Shown piece after piece: positions 32,314-40,663 of a DNA stretch of 64,000 nt (within the stretch, counting starts at the first letter, position 1; each line of letters starts with the position of its first letter). The notes under the pieces were generated by a model that did not search any database, had not been told where the DNA came from, and was given only the letters and a program-made list of their open reading frames with translations. This DNA is from Lentzea kentuckyensis (lineage in GTDB: Bacteria; Actinomycetota; Actinomycetes; Mycobacteriales; Pseudonocardiaceae), in assembly GCF_002150765.1 (NCBI RefSeq), contig NZ_MUYM01000015.1, positions 1-64,000 on the forward strand. Reading direction: 5' to 3'. A program made the position numbers and the translations under genes.

Positions 32314-35300
32314 CTACGCCACCTTGTAGGCGTGGATCACGGTGATCTCGACCGTGTTGCCCTTGGCGTCCTTCGCCGTGGCCTTCAACGAGGTCCACTT
32401 GGCGCCCGCCGGGTGGTAGATCAACGCGCTGTTGCCGACCACACCCGCGTTGCGCCACGACTTGCCGTCGTCGTGCGAGTACTGCACGCCGGTGATGCGC
32501 ACCTTGCCCGTGTCGCCGCTGGACTGGGTGAGCAAACCGATGCGCTGCAACGTGCCCGCGGGCACCGCGCCGTTGTCGTCGAGCTTGGGCATGAACCGCA
32601 CGACGTTCAACGGAATGGTGCTGACCTCGCCCGGCACGCCCTTGGACCTGAACGTCCACACCCCGGACACCTTGCTGGTGAACTCGAACTGCGAGCTCCG
32701 GTCGAGGTTCGCCTCCACGCGGAAGTCGGCCTCCGGCAGCGGCACGTTCTGGAAGGGGCTGCCGTCGTTCTCCCCGATCAGCGCACCGTTGCGGTAGAGG
32801 GAGGCCTTGAAGCTGTCCACAGTGGAGCCACCCTGGCCGTTGTTCGCGTCGCTCAGCATCGGAACGCTGACGTACAGCTGCGTGCCGGACCGCTGGCCGT
32901 ACGGGTACGGGGCCTCGGGCAGCGCCGGCGAGAACACCGGCTGGTTCTCCCGCTCCTGGTAGGTCTTGCCGGCCTCGTACGTGCGGAGTCCGGAGACGGT
33001 CTGCTCACCGGCGCCGTTCGCGTGGGTGATGCTCACGATCGACTGCCAGCGCACGTCCTCGGTCGTCACGTAGTCGACCGCCTTGCTGCCCGCCGGCACC
33101 TGGTAGAGCGCCGAACCGCCGCCCAGGCCGTACACCGACATCGGCAACTCGCCCTTGCTCGCCACGCTGTCCGGCTTGAGACCGCCGATGGTGGCCTCGA
33201 CGCGAGCCAGGTCGCTCTTGGCCGGTGCGCGGTTGAGGCCGTTCGGCAGGCTGCCGCCGAACGGGTAGGACAACCGGTAGTAGACGCTCGCGTCAGCCAC
33301 GGTGTTCGCGTGCAGCGTCGCCAGCGACGACAGCTCGTTCGGTGAGAGCGGTCCGCCGACCTGGGCCGCCGAGATGCCCTCGAAACCGGCGAACGAGACC
33401 AGGCCCGCCTGCACGATCTGCTGGCCGTACACGCGCCGGTAGGCGAGCTCACCTGCCACGAAGTTGCCGGTGGCTTCCGGTGCCTTCACCGACAGCGGCT
33501 GCGCGAGCCGGGCGTCCTGCTTGATCGTCAGGTCGCCGGTCAGCTTCACGGTCGGCTGGAGCACCAGGTCGAGGCCCTGTGCGGAGCTCAGCGTCGACTC
33601 GACCGAGTAGGTGCCCTTCGGCAGGCGGACCTTCTGGTCACCGGCGCCGAAGATCGCCTTGAACCCCCTGGTGTCCAGGCCGTCGATGAACGTCATGGCG
33701 CTCGCCGGGTCCTGCCCGTCCTTGGCGGTCAGGTCGATGGTGAGGGTGTAGCTCTCGACCTCGCGGTCGACGCCGACGAGCGTGCGGACGGTGTGCGTGC
33801 CGGACGTGGCGACGACCTCGCCGGTGTACGCGGCGTCCTGGGTGCCGACGCGGGTGTCACCGGTGACGTTGACCGACGCGGTGCCCTTGGCGGGGACCGT
33901 GACCTTCGTGGCGCCGAGCGAGAACATGCCCTGCGGCGCACCGCTGGTCAGTTTCACGTCGAGCGTGATCGCCGCGTCGGTCGGGTTGTTGTAGGTGATC
34001 GCCTTGGTCTCCGGCTTGTCGTCACCGTGCGGCCACTCGTGCCGGCCGAGGTTCACCGCGACGACGTCGGCGGTCAGCACCTGGTTGATCGCCTTCGACA
34101 CGTCGATGCGGCCCGCACCCTGGTCGAACGCGCTGACGCCCGCCGTCGGCTTGGCCGTGGTGGCCAGCGCCGACTTGAGCTGCGCCGGCGTCCATTCCGG
34201 GTGCTGCGACTTCAGCAACGCCGCCGCGCCCGCCACGTGCGGCGTCGCCATGGACGTGCCGCTCGCCGCGAGGTGCTCGCCGTTGGTGCCCGCCTTGGCC
34301 GCGACGATGCCGACGCCCGGTGCGGTCACCTCGGGCTTGAGGCCGCTGTCTCCAACGCGAGGGCCCTTGCTGGAGAAGAAGGCGAGCGAGTCGTCGCGGT
34401 CCACCGCGCCGACCGACAGCGCGGCTTCGGCGGTGCTGGGCGAGCTGACGGTGCCCGGCGAACCGGAGTTGCCCGCCGCGATCACGAACAACGTGCCGTA
34501 CTGGGCGGTCAGCTCGTTGACCGCCTGCTCGAGCGGGTCGATCTCGGGGGTGTCGCCACCACCGAGGCTCATGTTGACGACCTGGGCGCCCTGCTCGGCG
34601 GCCCAGCGCATGCCGTCGAGGATCCAGGACTCCTGGCAGCCGAACTCGACGCAGACCTTGGCGTCGATCAGCTGCGCGCCCGGTGCGACGCCGCCGTACT
34701 TCGAGTCGTGGCTCGCGACGGTCGAGCCGACGTGCGTGCCGTGGCCGACGTTGTCGGTGTTGTCGGGGTCGGTGGTGAAGTTCTTCTCCGCGATCTGCTG
34801 ACCCACGAGGTCGGGGTGCTTCTCGTCGACACCGGTGTCGACGATGGCGACCTTGACCCCCTTGCCGGTGATGCCGCGCTGGTGGGCGGCCGGCGCGCCG
34901 ATCTGGGCCACGCTGCGGTCCAGGCTGGGCTTGCGGATGCCGTCCAGCCAGACCTTGTCACCGGAGTCGGTCTCGGCCTTGAGAGCGCTCCAGTCGTTGG
35001 AGGAGCGCGCGGCGAGTCTGGCCTGACCGTCCACGATCAACGGCATCCGGTCGCGGTAGCCGAACTCCAGCAACGTGGTGACGTCGAAGAGTCTGCGGTC
35101 GAGCCGGCCCGCCGCCAGGGGCCCGAGCGCGTCCTTCGGGACGACCGTCGTGTGGCCGTCGGTACCGCGGTGCGTCTTGAACTTCATGCCCTGGCGACCC
35201 TCACCGGGCCGGATCGCGACGACCTGCTGTCCCTGTCCCAGCAGGACCTTGTCGCCGGTGACGAGCGTGACCTCGTCGATCGCCTTCTTCTGGGTGCTGC

Positions 35301-35388
35301 CCTGTGGTGCGGCGGTGGCGACCGCCGGCATCGCTGTCAGTGCGAGTGCGATGAACGCCGCACCCAGCACTTTGGATTTTCCGCGCAT
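32314..35388 (-). CDS. Secreted S8 subtilisin-like serine peptidase
   Basis: A 1024-residue exported subtilase. Signal peptide ~1-27 ('FIALALTAMPAVATAAP'). A propeptide follows up to ~170. Triad: Asp in 'VAIVDTGVDEKHPDL', His in 'GHGTHVGSTVASHD', Ser in 'GTSMATPHVAGAAALL', oxyanion Asn in 'VIAAGNSGSPG'. About 550 residues after the protease domain are beta-rich ('GTASVNVTGDTRVGTQ' and similar), probably Ig-like modules, and no membrane anchor or LPXTG is visible. ATG 35388 follows GAGGGG. Monocistronic, ended by the terminator shared with hemQ. Confidence 0.92.
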   Translation of the reverse strand: MRGKSKVLGAAFIALALTAMPAVATAAPQGSTQKKAIDEVTLVTGDKVLLGQGQQVVAIRPGEGRQGMKFKTHRGTDGHTTVVPKDALGPLAAGRLDRRLFDVTTLLEFGYRDRMPLIVDGQARLAARSSNDWSALKAETDSGDKVWLDGIRKPSLDRSVAQIGAPAAHQRGITGKGVKVAIVDTGVDEKHPDLVGQQIAEKNFTTDPDNTDNVGHGTHVGSTVASHDSKYGGVAPGAQLIDAKVCVEFGCQESWILDGMRWAAEQGAQVVNMSLGGGDTPEIDPLEQAVNELTAQYGTLFVIAAGNSGSPGTVSSPSTAEAALSVGAVDRDDSLAFFSSKGPRVGDSGLKPEVTAPGVGIVAAKAGTNGEHLAASGTSMATPHVAGAAALLKSQHPEWTPAQLKSALATTAKPTAGVSAFDQGAGRIDVSKAINQVLTADVVAVNLGRHEWPHGDDKPETKAITYNNPTDAAITLDVKLTSGAPQGMFSLGATKVTVPAKGTASVNVTGDTRVGTQDAAYTGEVVATSGTHTVRTLVGVDREVESYTLTIDLTAKDGQDPASAMTFIDGLDTRGFKAIFGAGDQKVRLPKGTYSVESTLSSAQGLDLVLQPTVKLTGDLTIKQDARLAQPLSVKAPEATGNFVAGELAYRRVYGQQIVQAGLVSFAGFEGISAAQVGGPLSPNELSSLATLHANTVADASVYYRLSYPFGGSLPNGLNRAPAKSDLARVEATIGGLKPDSVASKGELPMSVYGLGGGSALYQVPAGSKAVDYVTTEDVRWQSIVSITHANGAGEQTVSGLRTYEAGKTYQERENQPVFSPALPEAPYPYGQRSGTQLYVSVPMLSDANNGQGGSTVDSFKASLYRNGALIGENDGSPFQNVPLPEADFRVEANLDRSSQFEFTSKVSGVWTFRSKGVPGEVSTIPLNVVRFMPKLDDNGAVPAGTLQRIGLLTQSSGDTGKVRITGVQYSHDDGKSWRNAGVVGNSALIYHPAGAKWTSLKATAKDAKGNTVEITVIHAYKVA

Positions 35389-35563
35389 TCGAATCCCCTC
35401 ATGGTTCGAATTTCTGCGCGCTGTGGTCCGCGCAGGCCGGAAGGCCTTCCGCGGCAAAGCGAAGGCAATGCGAAAAGGTCCCCCAACGCTTTCGAACGTA
35501 TCGATGGTGGCTTGGGTCACACAGGGCTGAACGGGGGATTCTTGGTGGGGAAAAGTTCGCCCG

Positions 35564-35935
35564 TCAGTTCGATTGCCAGAACTTCCAGCGCGGCTTGCGA
35601 TTCACCGCCAGTTCGCCGGAAGCGCGGCACCATTCGGCGAACGCGGCGGCGTCCTCGCGCGCCCGGGAGCCCGCCCGACGTGGATGTTCGACGGCGTAGG
35701 CGTCGAAGAGCGGCCGAAACCGGTCGCCGAGCTCGTCGGCGACCGCGGGGCCCAGCATCCGCACGATGCTGCGGCGTTTCGACAGCAACGCACGCCGCTC
35801 GACGGCGATTCGTTGTTCGTCGAATCCCGCCGGAACAGGTCCTTTTGCGAGCAAAGTGTTTAGCAGTTCGGCCTGCTGGGAGGCAAGCCTTTCGCGTGCG
35901 GCCGAAATGTCATTCTGGTCGATCATTTCACCCAC
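35564..35935 (-). CDS. DUF2063-like partner protein of the MNIO enzyme
   Basis: A 123-residue protein whose start overlaps the MNIO gene stop by 8 bp (GTG 35935; ATG 35926 is also possible). The pattern '[20 protein letters not shown]' then '[14 protein letters not shown]' and '[11 protein letters not shown]' resembles the N-terminal helical module of DUF2063 proteins (Vx..LVGxxFxxLaxaYvxxHPp...FaxFL). Those are the usual partners of DUF692 enzymes (TglI, MbnC roles: substrate recognition). It is much shorter than typical DUF2063 proteins. Assignment is by pattern plus context. Confidence 0.55.
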   Translation of the reverse strand: MGEMIDQNDISAARERLASQQAELLNTLLAKGPVPAGFDEQRIAVERRALLSKRRSIVRMLGPAVADELGDRFRPLFDAYAVEHPRRAGSRAREDAAAFAEWCRASGELAVNRKPRWKFWQSN

Positions 35936-36746
35936 GGTGTTTGTCCACGACGGCGCGGATCGCGGCCAGTTCGGACGCGATTTCGGAGTCGGACGGGTAG
36001 TTGTCGTCGCGCTCCAGCAGAACGCCGGGTGGCCGCACCCGCGAGCACAGTTCGTCGAGAACGCCGAGTACCTCCGGCAGCACCGCGTGGGCGTGCGTGT
36101 CGTGGTAGATGTCGCCGTGCTGTTCGCCGCCGGCCACGTGCACGTAGGCCAGGCGCTCCAACGGGATCTCGTCGAGGAACCGTTCCGGGTCCGTGCCGAT
36201 GTTGCGGGCGTTCGCGTACAGGTTCGCGACGTCGACGAGCAGCCAGCAGTCCGTGCGTTCGACGAGCTCGGCGAGGAACTGCCCCTCGGACAGCTCGCCG
36301 TCCGGCCACTCCAGCAGCGCGGCGATGTTCTCCAGCGCGAGCGGTACGGGCAGCTCGCGCTGTGCCAGTTTGACGTTCGCGACGAGCACGTCGAGCGCGT
36401 CCCTGGTGCGGGGTACCGGCATCAGGTGGCCGGAGTCGAGCCCGCCCGCCCGCACGAAGCACACGTGGTCGCTCACCATCGGCGCGCCGACCGCCTCGGC
36501 GATCTCACCCAGGTGCTGCACCCTCTTGAGGTCGACCTCGTCCGCGCCGCCCAGCGACAGCGACACGGCGTGGGGGAGCACCGGGACGCCGCGTTCCAGC
36601 AGCAGCGTCACCGACTCCGGCAGGTGTCCGATGTGGAGGTTCTCGGCGACGACCTCGACGAAGTCCACGCCGGGCAGCCGTTCCACGGTCAGGTCGATCT
36701 CCGAGCGCCAGCCGATGCCGACACCCAGGTCCGTGATGCCCGCCAT
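35928..36746 (-). CDS. DUF692 multinuclear non-haem iron oxidase (MNIO)
   Basis: A 272-residue TIM-barrel MNIO-family enzyme. Iron-site regions: '[10 protein letters not shown]', '[14 protein letters not shown]', '[13 protein letters not shown]', '[11 protein letters not shown]', '[15 protein letters not shown]', '[20 protein letters not shown]' and '[10 protein letters not shown]'. Known members (MbnB, TglH, bufferin enzymes) modify cysteines of ribosomal peptides. ATG overlaps the stop of the third TIGR04222 gene (TGATG), and the start of the DUF2063-like gene overlaps its own stop. The immediate neighbours with Cys-rich tails are the obvious substrate candidates. Confidence 0.9.
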   Translation of the reverse strand: MAGITDLGVGIGWRSEIDLTVERLPGVDFVEVVAENLHIGHLPESVTLLLERGVPVLPHAVSLSLGGADEVDLKRVQHLGEIAEAVGAPMVSDHVCFVRAGGLDSGHLMPVPRTRDALDVLVANVKLAQRELPVPLALENIAALLEWPDGELSEGQFLAELVERTDCWLLVDVANLYANARNIGTDPERFLDEIPLERLAYVHVAGGEQHGDIYHDTHAHAVLPEVLGVLDELCSRVRPPGVLLERDDNYPSDSEIASELAAIRAVVDKHRG

Positions 36747-37540
36747 CAGTCGCCTCCTCCGCCACCACCGCAGCCTCCGCCGCCACAGCTGCTGCCGCTC
36801 GACGAACAGCTGCTGCCCGACGACGAACAACTGCTGCTACTGCTACCACATCCGCTGCCGCAGCTGCTGCAGCTCGACGCCGACCCGCAGCCGCCACCGT
36901 CCGAAGAGGACTTCCGTGCGCGCCGCCGCTTGAGCGGGATCATCTTGACCACGCTCTGCGAGAGCTCGAAGAGATCGCCGACCCGGTGGCCGCCGACCTT
37001 GCCGCAGAAGCCGTACAGGGCCACCGCGTACACCCGGTCACTCGCGCTCACCGGCCGCAGCGCCTCCTTGCCCGCCGTGGTGACCGGGCCGCGGCCGCGT
37101 TGCCAGGTGAAGAACAGCAGGGCGATCGGCACACCGATGAAGAACGCCGGTTCGTTGAAACCGAGCAGGACCAGCCCTCCCGCGATCGCGAGGGAGAACC
37201 ACCACGCCTCGTGGCGGCGGCGAGGGCGTTGCATCAGCCGCCGGTCGAGCAGGTGCTGGTGCAGCTGCGCCATCTCCGTGCTGTTCGCGGCGGACTGCAC
37301 GATCGTGTCGAACCGGACGGCGGAGCGCGCGTAGCTCAGGATCCGCGCCTCGACCGCCGTGGTGGCGCCGTGGTTGTTGCTGTGCACGGCCGTGACGAGG
37401 CCGTCGCGCGAGACCCGCACGAGGCCCGCGTCGATCAGTCGGGCCAGTGCGGCCTCGGCGGCCCGGCCGGGTCCCGCGGTCAGGTAGCCGACCTGTTCCG
37501 CGGACAGCTGTGTCGTCTGTGAGGTCATCGGTGTGACCAT
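36746..37540 (-). CDS. TIGR04222-type membrane protein, Cys-rich tail (copy C)
   Basis: A 264-residue protein. N-terminal TIGR04222 region: '[20 protein letters not shown]', '[16 protein letters not shown]', '[11 protein letters not shown]'. Two close hydrophobic helices at ~118-150. After '[12 protein letters not shown]' the last ~48 residues are almost only Gly, Ser and Cys with eight cysteines, ending GCGGGGGD. The tail, preceded by basic residues and two membrane spans, is likely cytoplasmic and accessible to the MNIO enzyme encoded 1 bp downstream. ATG 37540 follows AGGGGG. Confidence 0.85.
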   Translation of the reverse strand: MVTPMTSQTTQLSAEQVGYLTAGPGRAAEAALARLIDAGLVRVSRDGLVTAVHSNNHGATTAVEARILSYARSAVRFDTIVQSAANSTEMAQLHQHLLDRRLMQRPRRRHEAWWFSLAIAGGLVLLGFNEPAFFIGVPIALLFFTWQRGRGPVTTAGKEALRPVSASDRVYAVALYGFCGKVGGHRVGDLFELSQSVVKMIPLKRRRARKSSSDGGGCGSASSCSSCGSGCGSSSSSCSSSGSSCSSSGSSCGGGGCGGGGGGD

Positions 37541-37551
37541 CGGATTCCCCC

Positions 37552-38349
37552 TCAACTGCTGGAACTGCTGCAGCTGCTGCTGGAACTGCTGCAGCTGCTG
37601 CTACTGCTGGAGCAGCTACTAGAACTGCTGCAGCTGCTCGAACTGTTGCAGTTGCTGGACGAACAACTGCTTCCGCTGGAACAACTCGACGTGCCGCCGC
37701 AGCTGTGGTGGCTCCAGTCGTACGAGCTGCTGCAGCTGCTACCGCATCCGCCACCGTGCGAAGTGGACCTTTGCTGGTGGTGCTTGCCCCTGCGCAGACC
37801 GAACAACGCCACGTGGTCCGCACCGCTGCGCGGGTTCCGGAACGCGTACCGGAGCACCGTCTTGCCGTGCGACGTGAGCCGGCCCTTGTTCCGCAGGACC
37901 ACCACGGCGAGGAACAGCAGGATCGCCGTCAGCACGAGCACCTTCGCGTCGAACAGGATCGCGGCGGGGAAGGACGCGACGGCCAGCACGAACAACAGGG
38001 CCCGGAACCCGCCCCTGCCCTTGCCGCTCGCCGGGCGCACCATCGAGCGGGCGATCAGGCTGTGGTGCAGCGCGGCCATCTCGTTGCTGCGCATCGCCAC
38101 CTGGACGACCTGGTGGATCGGCCGAGAGGTGCCGTGCAACCCGGCGAGGACGTACGCCTCCAGCGCTGTCGTCGCGCCGTAGCCGTTCTGGTGGACGGCG
38201 GTCACGACCCCCTCGCGGGAGACCCGCACGAGACCGCCGTCCATCAGCCGGGCGAGCACGGCTTCCGCCGCCCTGCCCGGTCCCCCTGCCAGGAACCCGA
38301 TCTCCTCCGCGGACCAGACCGTCTGCTGCGGTGTCGAAGATTTGGACAT
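37552..38349 (-). CDS. TIGR04222-type membrane protein, Cys-rich tail (copy B)
   Basis: A 265-residue paralogue of copy C. N-terminal region '[20 protein letters not shown]', 'LARLMDGGLVRVSREGVVT'. Two membrane helices at ~115-155 ('ALLFVLAVASFPAAILFDA', 'LVLTAILLFLAVVVL'). The last ~68 residues contain ten cysteines in Ser-rich spacers, with an almost regular SSSSSSC repeat at the very end, plus 'YDWSHHSC' and 'SSSNCNSS'. ATG 38349 has GGGAG 6 nt upstream. The stop is 11 bp before copy C. Confidence 0.85.
   Translation of the reverse strand: MSKSSTPQQTVWSAEEIGFLAGGPGRAAEAVLARLMDGGLVRVSREGVVTAVHQNGYGATTALEAYVLAGLHGTSRPIHQVVQVAMRSNEMAALHHSLIARSMVRPASGKGRGGFRALLFVLAVASFPAAILFDAKVLVLTAILLFLAVVVLRNKGRLTSHGKTVLRYAFRNPRSGADHVALFGLRRGKHHQQRSTSHGGGCGSSCSSSYDWSHHSCGGTSSCSSGSSCSSSNCNSSSSCSSSSSCSSSSSSCSSSSSSCSSSSS
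37555..37700. repeat. Low-complexity CTGCTGCAGCTG coding repeat
   Basis: The DNA encoding the copy B tail is a degenerate tandem array of CTGCTGCAGCTGCTG-like units (read on +), mainly Ser AGC/AGT codons with periodic TGC/TGT-like Cys codons on the minus strand. Such tracts can expand and contract by slippage, which would change the number of cysteines. Confidence 0.7.
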
Positions 38350-38439
38350 CAGCACTCCCCTTCACTGGTGCCAGTGCATCTTCGACGTGAGATCTACCCC
38401 TGGGTTCCTGGTGTTACCTGAATCAGTCCGGACAACGGA

Positions 38440-39348
38440 TCAGCCTCCGCCGCCGCCGCAGCCCCCACCGCAGCCGCCGCCCCCGCCGCAACTGCTTCCG
38501 CTCGAACACGAGGAAGAACTGCTCGAACACGAGCTGTAGCTGGTGCCGCCGTCCCCGCTGTAGCCCGAGTACGAACCGGAGCCGGAGGAGGCGAGCAGTG
38601 CGCTGCGCACCGCCAGATCCGGGTGGATGGCCAAGCCGCCGAACAGGACCACCCCCGCCGCGCCCGCGTACAGGGCAGCCTCCGAGGCCGCCGCCCCGTG
38701 GCCTTTCGTGGTGCGGGCCGCGTTCAGGACGCTGTTCCCCTTGCTGGTGCGCAGATGCTTGCCGCGTCGCGTGAGAACGAAGATCAGCACGCCGGTGATG
38801 ACGAGCTGCAACGTCAGCCAGCCGACGGGCGCGTCGATCGTGATGCCGTTGAGCCAGCGGGCGACACCGATCGCGAGCAGCACCCACAACGCGATGGATC
38901 CCTTGCGCAGCGCGCTTTTCGCGACCGCCGGGTTGACCACCAGGCCCATGTCCTCGAGCCGCTGGCCGATCGCCAGCACCACGCCGTCAGCGGACATGGC
39001 CGGGATCATCAGGTTCACGGTGCGGTTGGTGTAGCGCTGGGCGTCGGTGATGACGGCGCGGTCCACCGGGTTGAGCGACTTCGTGGTGGAAGTGGCTTGC
39101 ACGGCGCCACGCCGTGAAGTGCGAAGCTCACCCGTGGTGAGCAACCGCGCGATGGCCGTCTCGACCACGCGCCTCGGACCGCCCGCGAGATACGCGAGCT
39201 CGTCCATGTCCAGGGAGCGCACGGGCCGGCCGCTGTGGCCGGCCCGCACGCGTACCCGAACGACGATCGCGACCAGCACGGCCAGTGCCAGTCCGATCCA
39301 GTAGAGCTGAAGGAACTCAGGTCCGGACAATCCCCAAGGTCTCTGCAT
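38440..39348 (-). CDS. TIGR04222-type membrane protein, Cys-rich tail (copy A)
   Basis: A 302-residue protein, first large gene of the operon. It has an extra N-terminal membrane helix (~14-32, 'WIGLALAVLVAIVVRV'), then the TIGR04222 region 'DMDELAYLAGGPRRVVETAI' and 'ARLLTTGELRTSRRG'. Two more helices lie near 150-195, and a weakly hydrophobic stretch near 230-245. The last ~50 residues are Ser/Gly/Tyr-rich with five cysteines and end in poly-Gly. ATG 39348 is preferred over the start at 39411. It is 90 bp upstream of copy B. Confidence 0.82.
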   Translation of the reverse strand: MQRPWGLSGPEFLQLYWIGLALAVLVAIVVRVRVRAGHSGRPVRSLDMDELAYLAGGPRRVVETAIARLLTTGELRTSRRGAVQATSTTKSLNPVDRAVITDAQRYTNRTVNLMIPAMSADGVVLAIGQRLEDMGLVVNPAVAKSALRKGSIALWVLLAIGVARWLNGITIDAPVGWLTLQLVITGVLIFVLTRRGKHLRTSKGNSVLNAARTTKGHGAAASEAALYAGAAGVVLFGGLAIHPDLAVRSALLASSGSGSYSGYSGDGGTSYSSCSSSSSSCSSGSSCGGGGGCGGGCGGGGG

Positions 39349-39504
39349 GCGACCCACCCCCTGACTGCCCCGAAAGTGCTTCGGTGGCGTCCATGGTGTG
39401 GTCCGGGACACATGCTCACAAGGCTTGTTGACGAAGCCTTAGGGTTGTCCGCTTTCTGTCAATGATCGGCTGAATCGACGATCTGGCCAGCTGGACGATC
39501 CGGG

Positions 39505-39579
39505 CTAGCTCGACGATCCGCCGTCGACTCCGCCGGAGCCTTCGCCGTCGGTACCCCAAAGGGCGATCGAGAAGTTCAT
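39505..39579 (-). CDS. 24-aa micro-ORF upstream of the TIGR04222/MNIO operon
   Basis: ATG 39579 preceded by GGGAGGCACA, one of the best ribosome-binding sites in the window, then 24 codons to TAG. The peptide starts MNFSIALWGTDG and ends in a Gly/Ser-rich stretch closing GGSSS. TTGAAA and a TAGGAG-like element lie upstream inside the end of msrB and could be its promoter. It is too short for standard gene finders. It could be a peptide product, RiPP-like precursor or leader peptide. No cysteine, so it is not an obvious MNIO substrate. Confidence 0.5.
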   Translation of the reverse strand: MNFSIALWGTDGEGSGGVDGGSSS

Positions 39580-39630
39580 TGTGCCTCCCAGGTCCGTCCG
39601 GTCCAGTCCGACCGGACTCGACTCAGTCTC

Positions 39631-40053
39631 CTATTCGGACGGAACGAGTTTCAAGGAGACGGAGTTGATGCAGTAACGCTGATCGGTCGGAGTCGGGTAC
39701 CCCTCACCTTCGAAAACATGCCCGAGGTGGCTGTGACACGCGGCACAGAGCACCTCGACGCGGGTCATGCCGAGTGCGCGGTCCTCCCGCAGGATGACCG
39801 AGTCGCCGGCCAACGGGGAGAAGAACGACGGCCAGCCGCAGTGCGAGTCGAACTTGGTGTCGCTGCGGAACAGTTCGGCCCCGCACGCACGGCACTCGTA
39901 GACGCCCTCGGTCTTGGTCTCGGTGTACTCGCCCGTCCACGGACGCTCGGTACCGGCCTGGCGCAGCACCGCGTACTCGGCGGGGTTGAGCTGGGCGCGC
40001 CATTCCTCTTCGGAACGCACGACTTTCGGGGTGGCGCCGACAACAGGTTCCAT
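39631..40053 (-). CDS. msrB: Peptide-methionine (R)-S-oxide reductase
   Basis: A 140-residue MsrB reducing methionine-R-sulfoxide in proteins. Zinc CxxC pairs in 'YECRACGAELF' and 'VLCAACHSHLGHVF'. 'DSHCGWPSFFSP' is the substrate pocket and 'QRYCINSVSLKLVP' carries the catalytic Cys near the C-terminus. Length is standard. ATG 40053 lies just after a GTTATAAAG element that could be a -10 box, giving a very short leader. Monocistronic. Confidence 0.95.
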   Translation of the reverse strand: MEPVVGATPKVVRSEEEWRAQLNPAEYAVLRQAGTERPWTGEYTETKTEGVYECRACGAELFRSDTKFDSHCGWPSFFSPLAGDSVILREDRALGMTRVEVLCAACHSHLGHVFEGEGYPTPTDQRYCINSVSLKLVPSE

Positions 40054-40160
40054 GTCCCTTTATAACGCGGCCACCGGCGCCGGGCTTCCCGGTCGTGGCC
40101 CGGCTCGCACCGCCGTAAGGGCTCGTTAAGGAGTCGCTCCGGGTCGGCCCAGGAGATGGT

Positions 40161-40451
40161 TCAGAAGATGATGGCGAGGATGTCGCCCAGCGCGAACCAG
40201 ATCGTGAGGATGACGCCCAGCAGGATCAGCCCGACGACGATGACGGCCACCAGCCGCTGGTGCCCGGTCGTGCGGTTCGCCGAGTCGGCGAAGTCCTGCA
40301 CGCCTTCCAGGTAGCCCTCGACGGTGTAGCCGGGGCGCTGCCGCTTCATCTTGTCGAGATGCGCGGCGAACGCCTTCGTCTCGGGGTCGTGGGGGTCGAG
40401 GCCGATCAGTTCCTCCTGGAACTTCTCGCTCTCGTCCTTCGAATCGCCCAT
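40161..40451 (-). CDS. Small single-TM protein, unknown
   Basis: A 96-residue protein with a charged cytoplasmic-type N-terminus ('MGDSKDESEKFQEELIGLDP', 'HDPETKAFAAHLDKMKRQRP') and one C-terminal membrane helix at ~68-96 ('VAVIVVGLILLGVILTIWFA'). I recognise no named family. ATG 40451; an upstream extension to 40526 looks non-coding. Single gene upstream of msrB on the same strand. Confidence 0.65.
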   Translation of the reverse strand: MGDSKDESEKFQEELIGLDPHDPETKAFAAHLDKMKRQRPGYTVEGYLEGVQDFADSANRTTGHQRLVAVIVVGLILLGVILTIWFALGDILAIIF

Positions 40452-40535
40452 AACCCCCAGCTTAGTGCCAGGGGAGTGGGATTCAGGCGTGCTCGTGTTC
40501 ACGCCCGTGTGGGGGCCAAGCGGCACCGTGGCGAG

Positions 40536-40652
40536 GTTGACGCGAGGTTGACGCCGACGTGTGGACGTTGATTCGCATGTTGACTGGAATCAACATGTTG
40601 ACGGATCTGTACACAGGTAGATCCGTCAACATGCGATCAACGTCCGATCAAC
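40536..40652. repeat. Phased GTTGAC/GTCAAC repeat array with nested hairpins
   Basis: Nine copies of (G/A)TTGA(C/T) or its complement lie in 117 bp. Direct copies: 40536, 40547, 40567, 40579, 40597. Inverted: 40589, 40625, 40636, 40647. Two tandem 11-bp units GAGGTTGACGC open the array, and inverted copies at exact 11-bp steps close it. Arms 40595-40608 and 40619-40632 are a perfect 14-bp stem; 40563-40584 pairs with 40625-40645; CATGTTGA/TCAACATG (40576-40597) is a competing stem. It lies between the 40161 gene and the ansA-like gene. Confidence 0.8.
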
Positions 40653-40663
40653 TGCACGCGGGT

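Noticed and set aside
37555..37700. CRISPR-like or microsatellite array
   Set aside because: The repeats lack unique spacers and are in frame with a membrane protein gene; they encode the Ser/Cys tail.
40595..40632. Simple rho-independent terminator for the asparaginase gene
   Set aside because: The 14-bp stem is perfect but no T-tract follows on either strand, and the phased repeats extend well beyond the stem.
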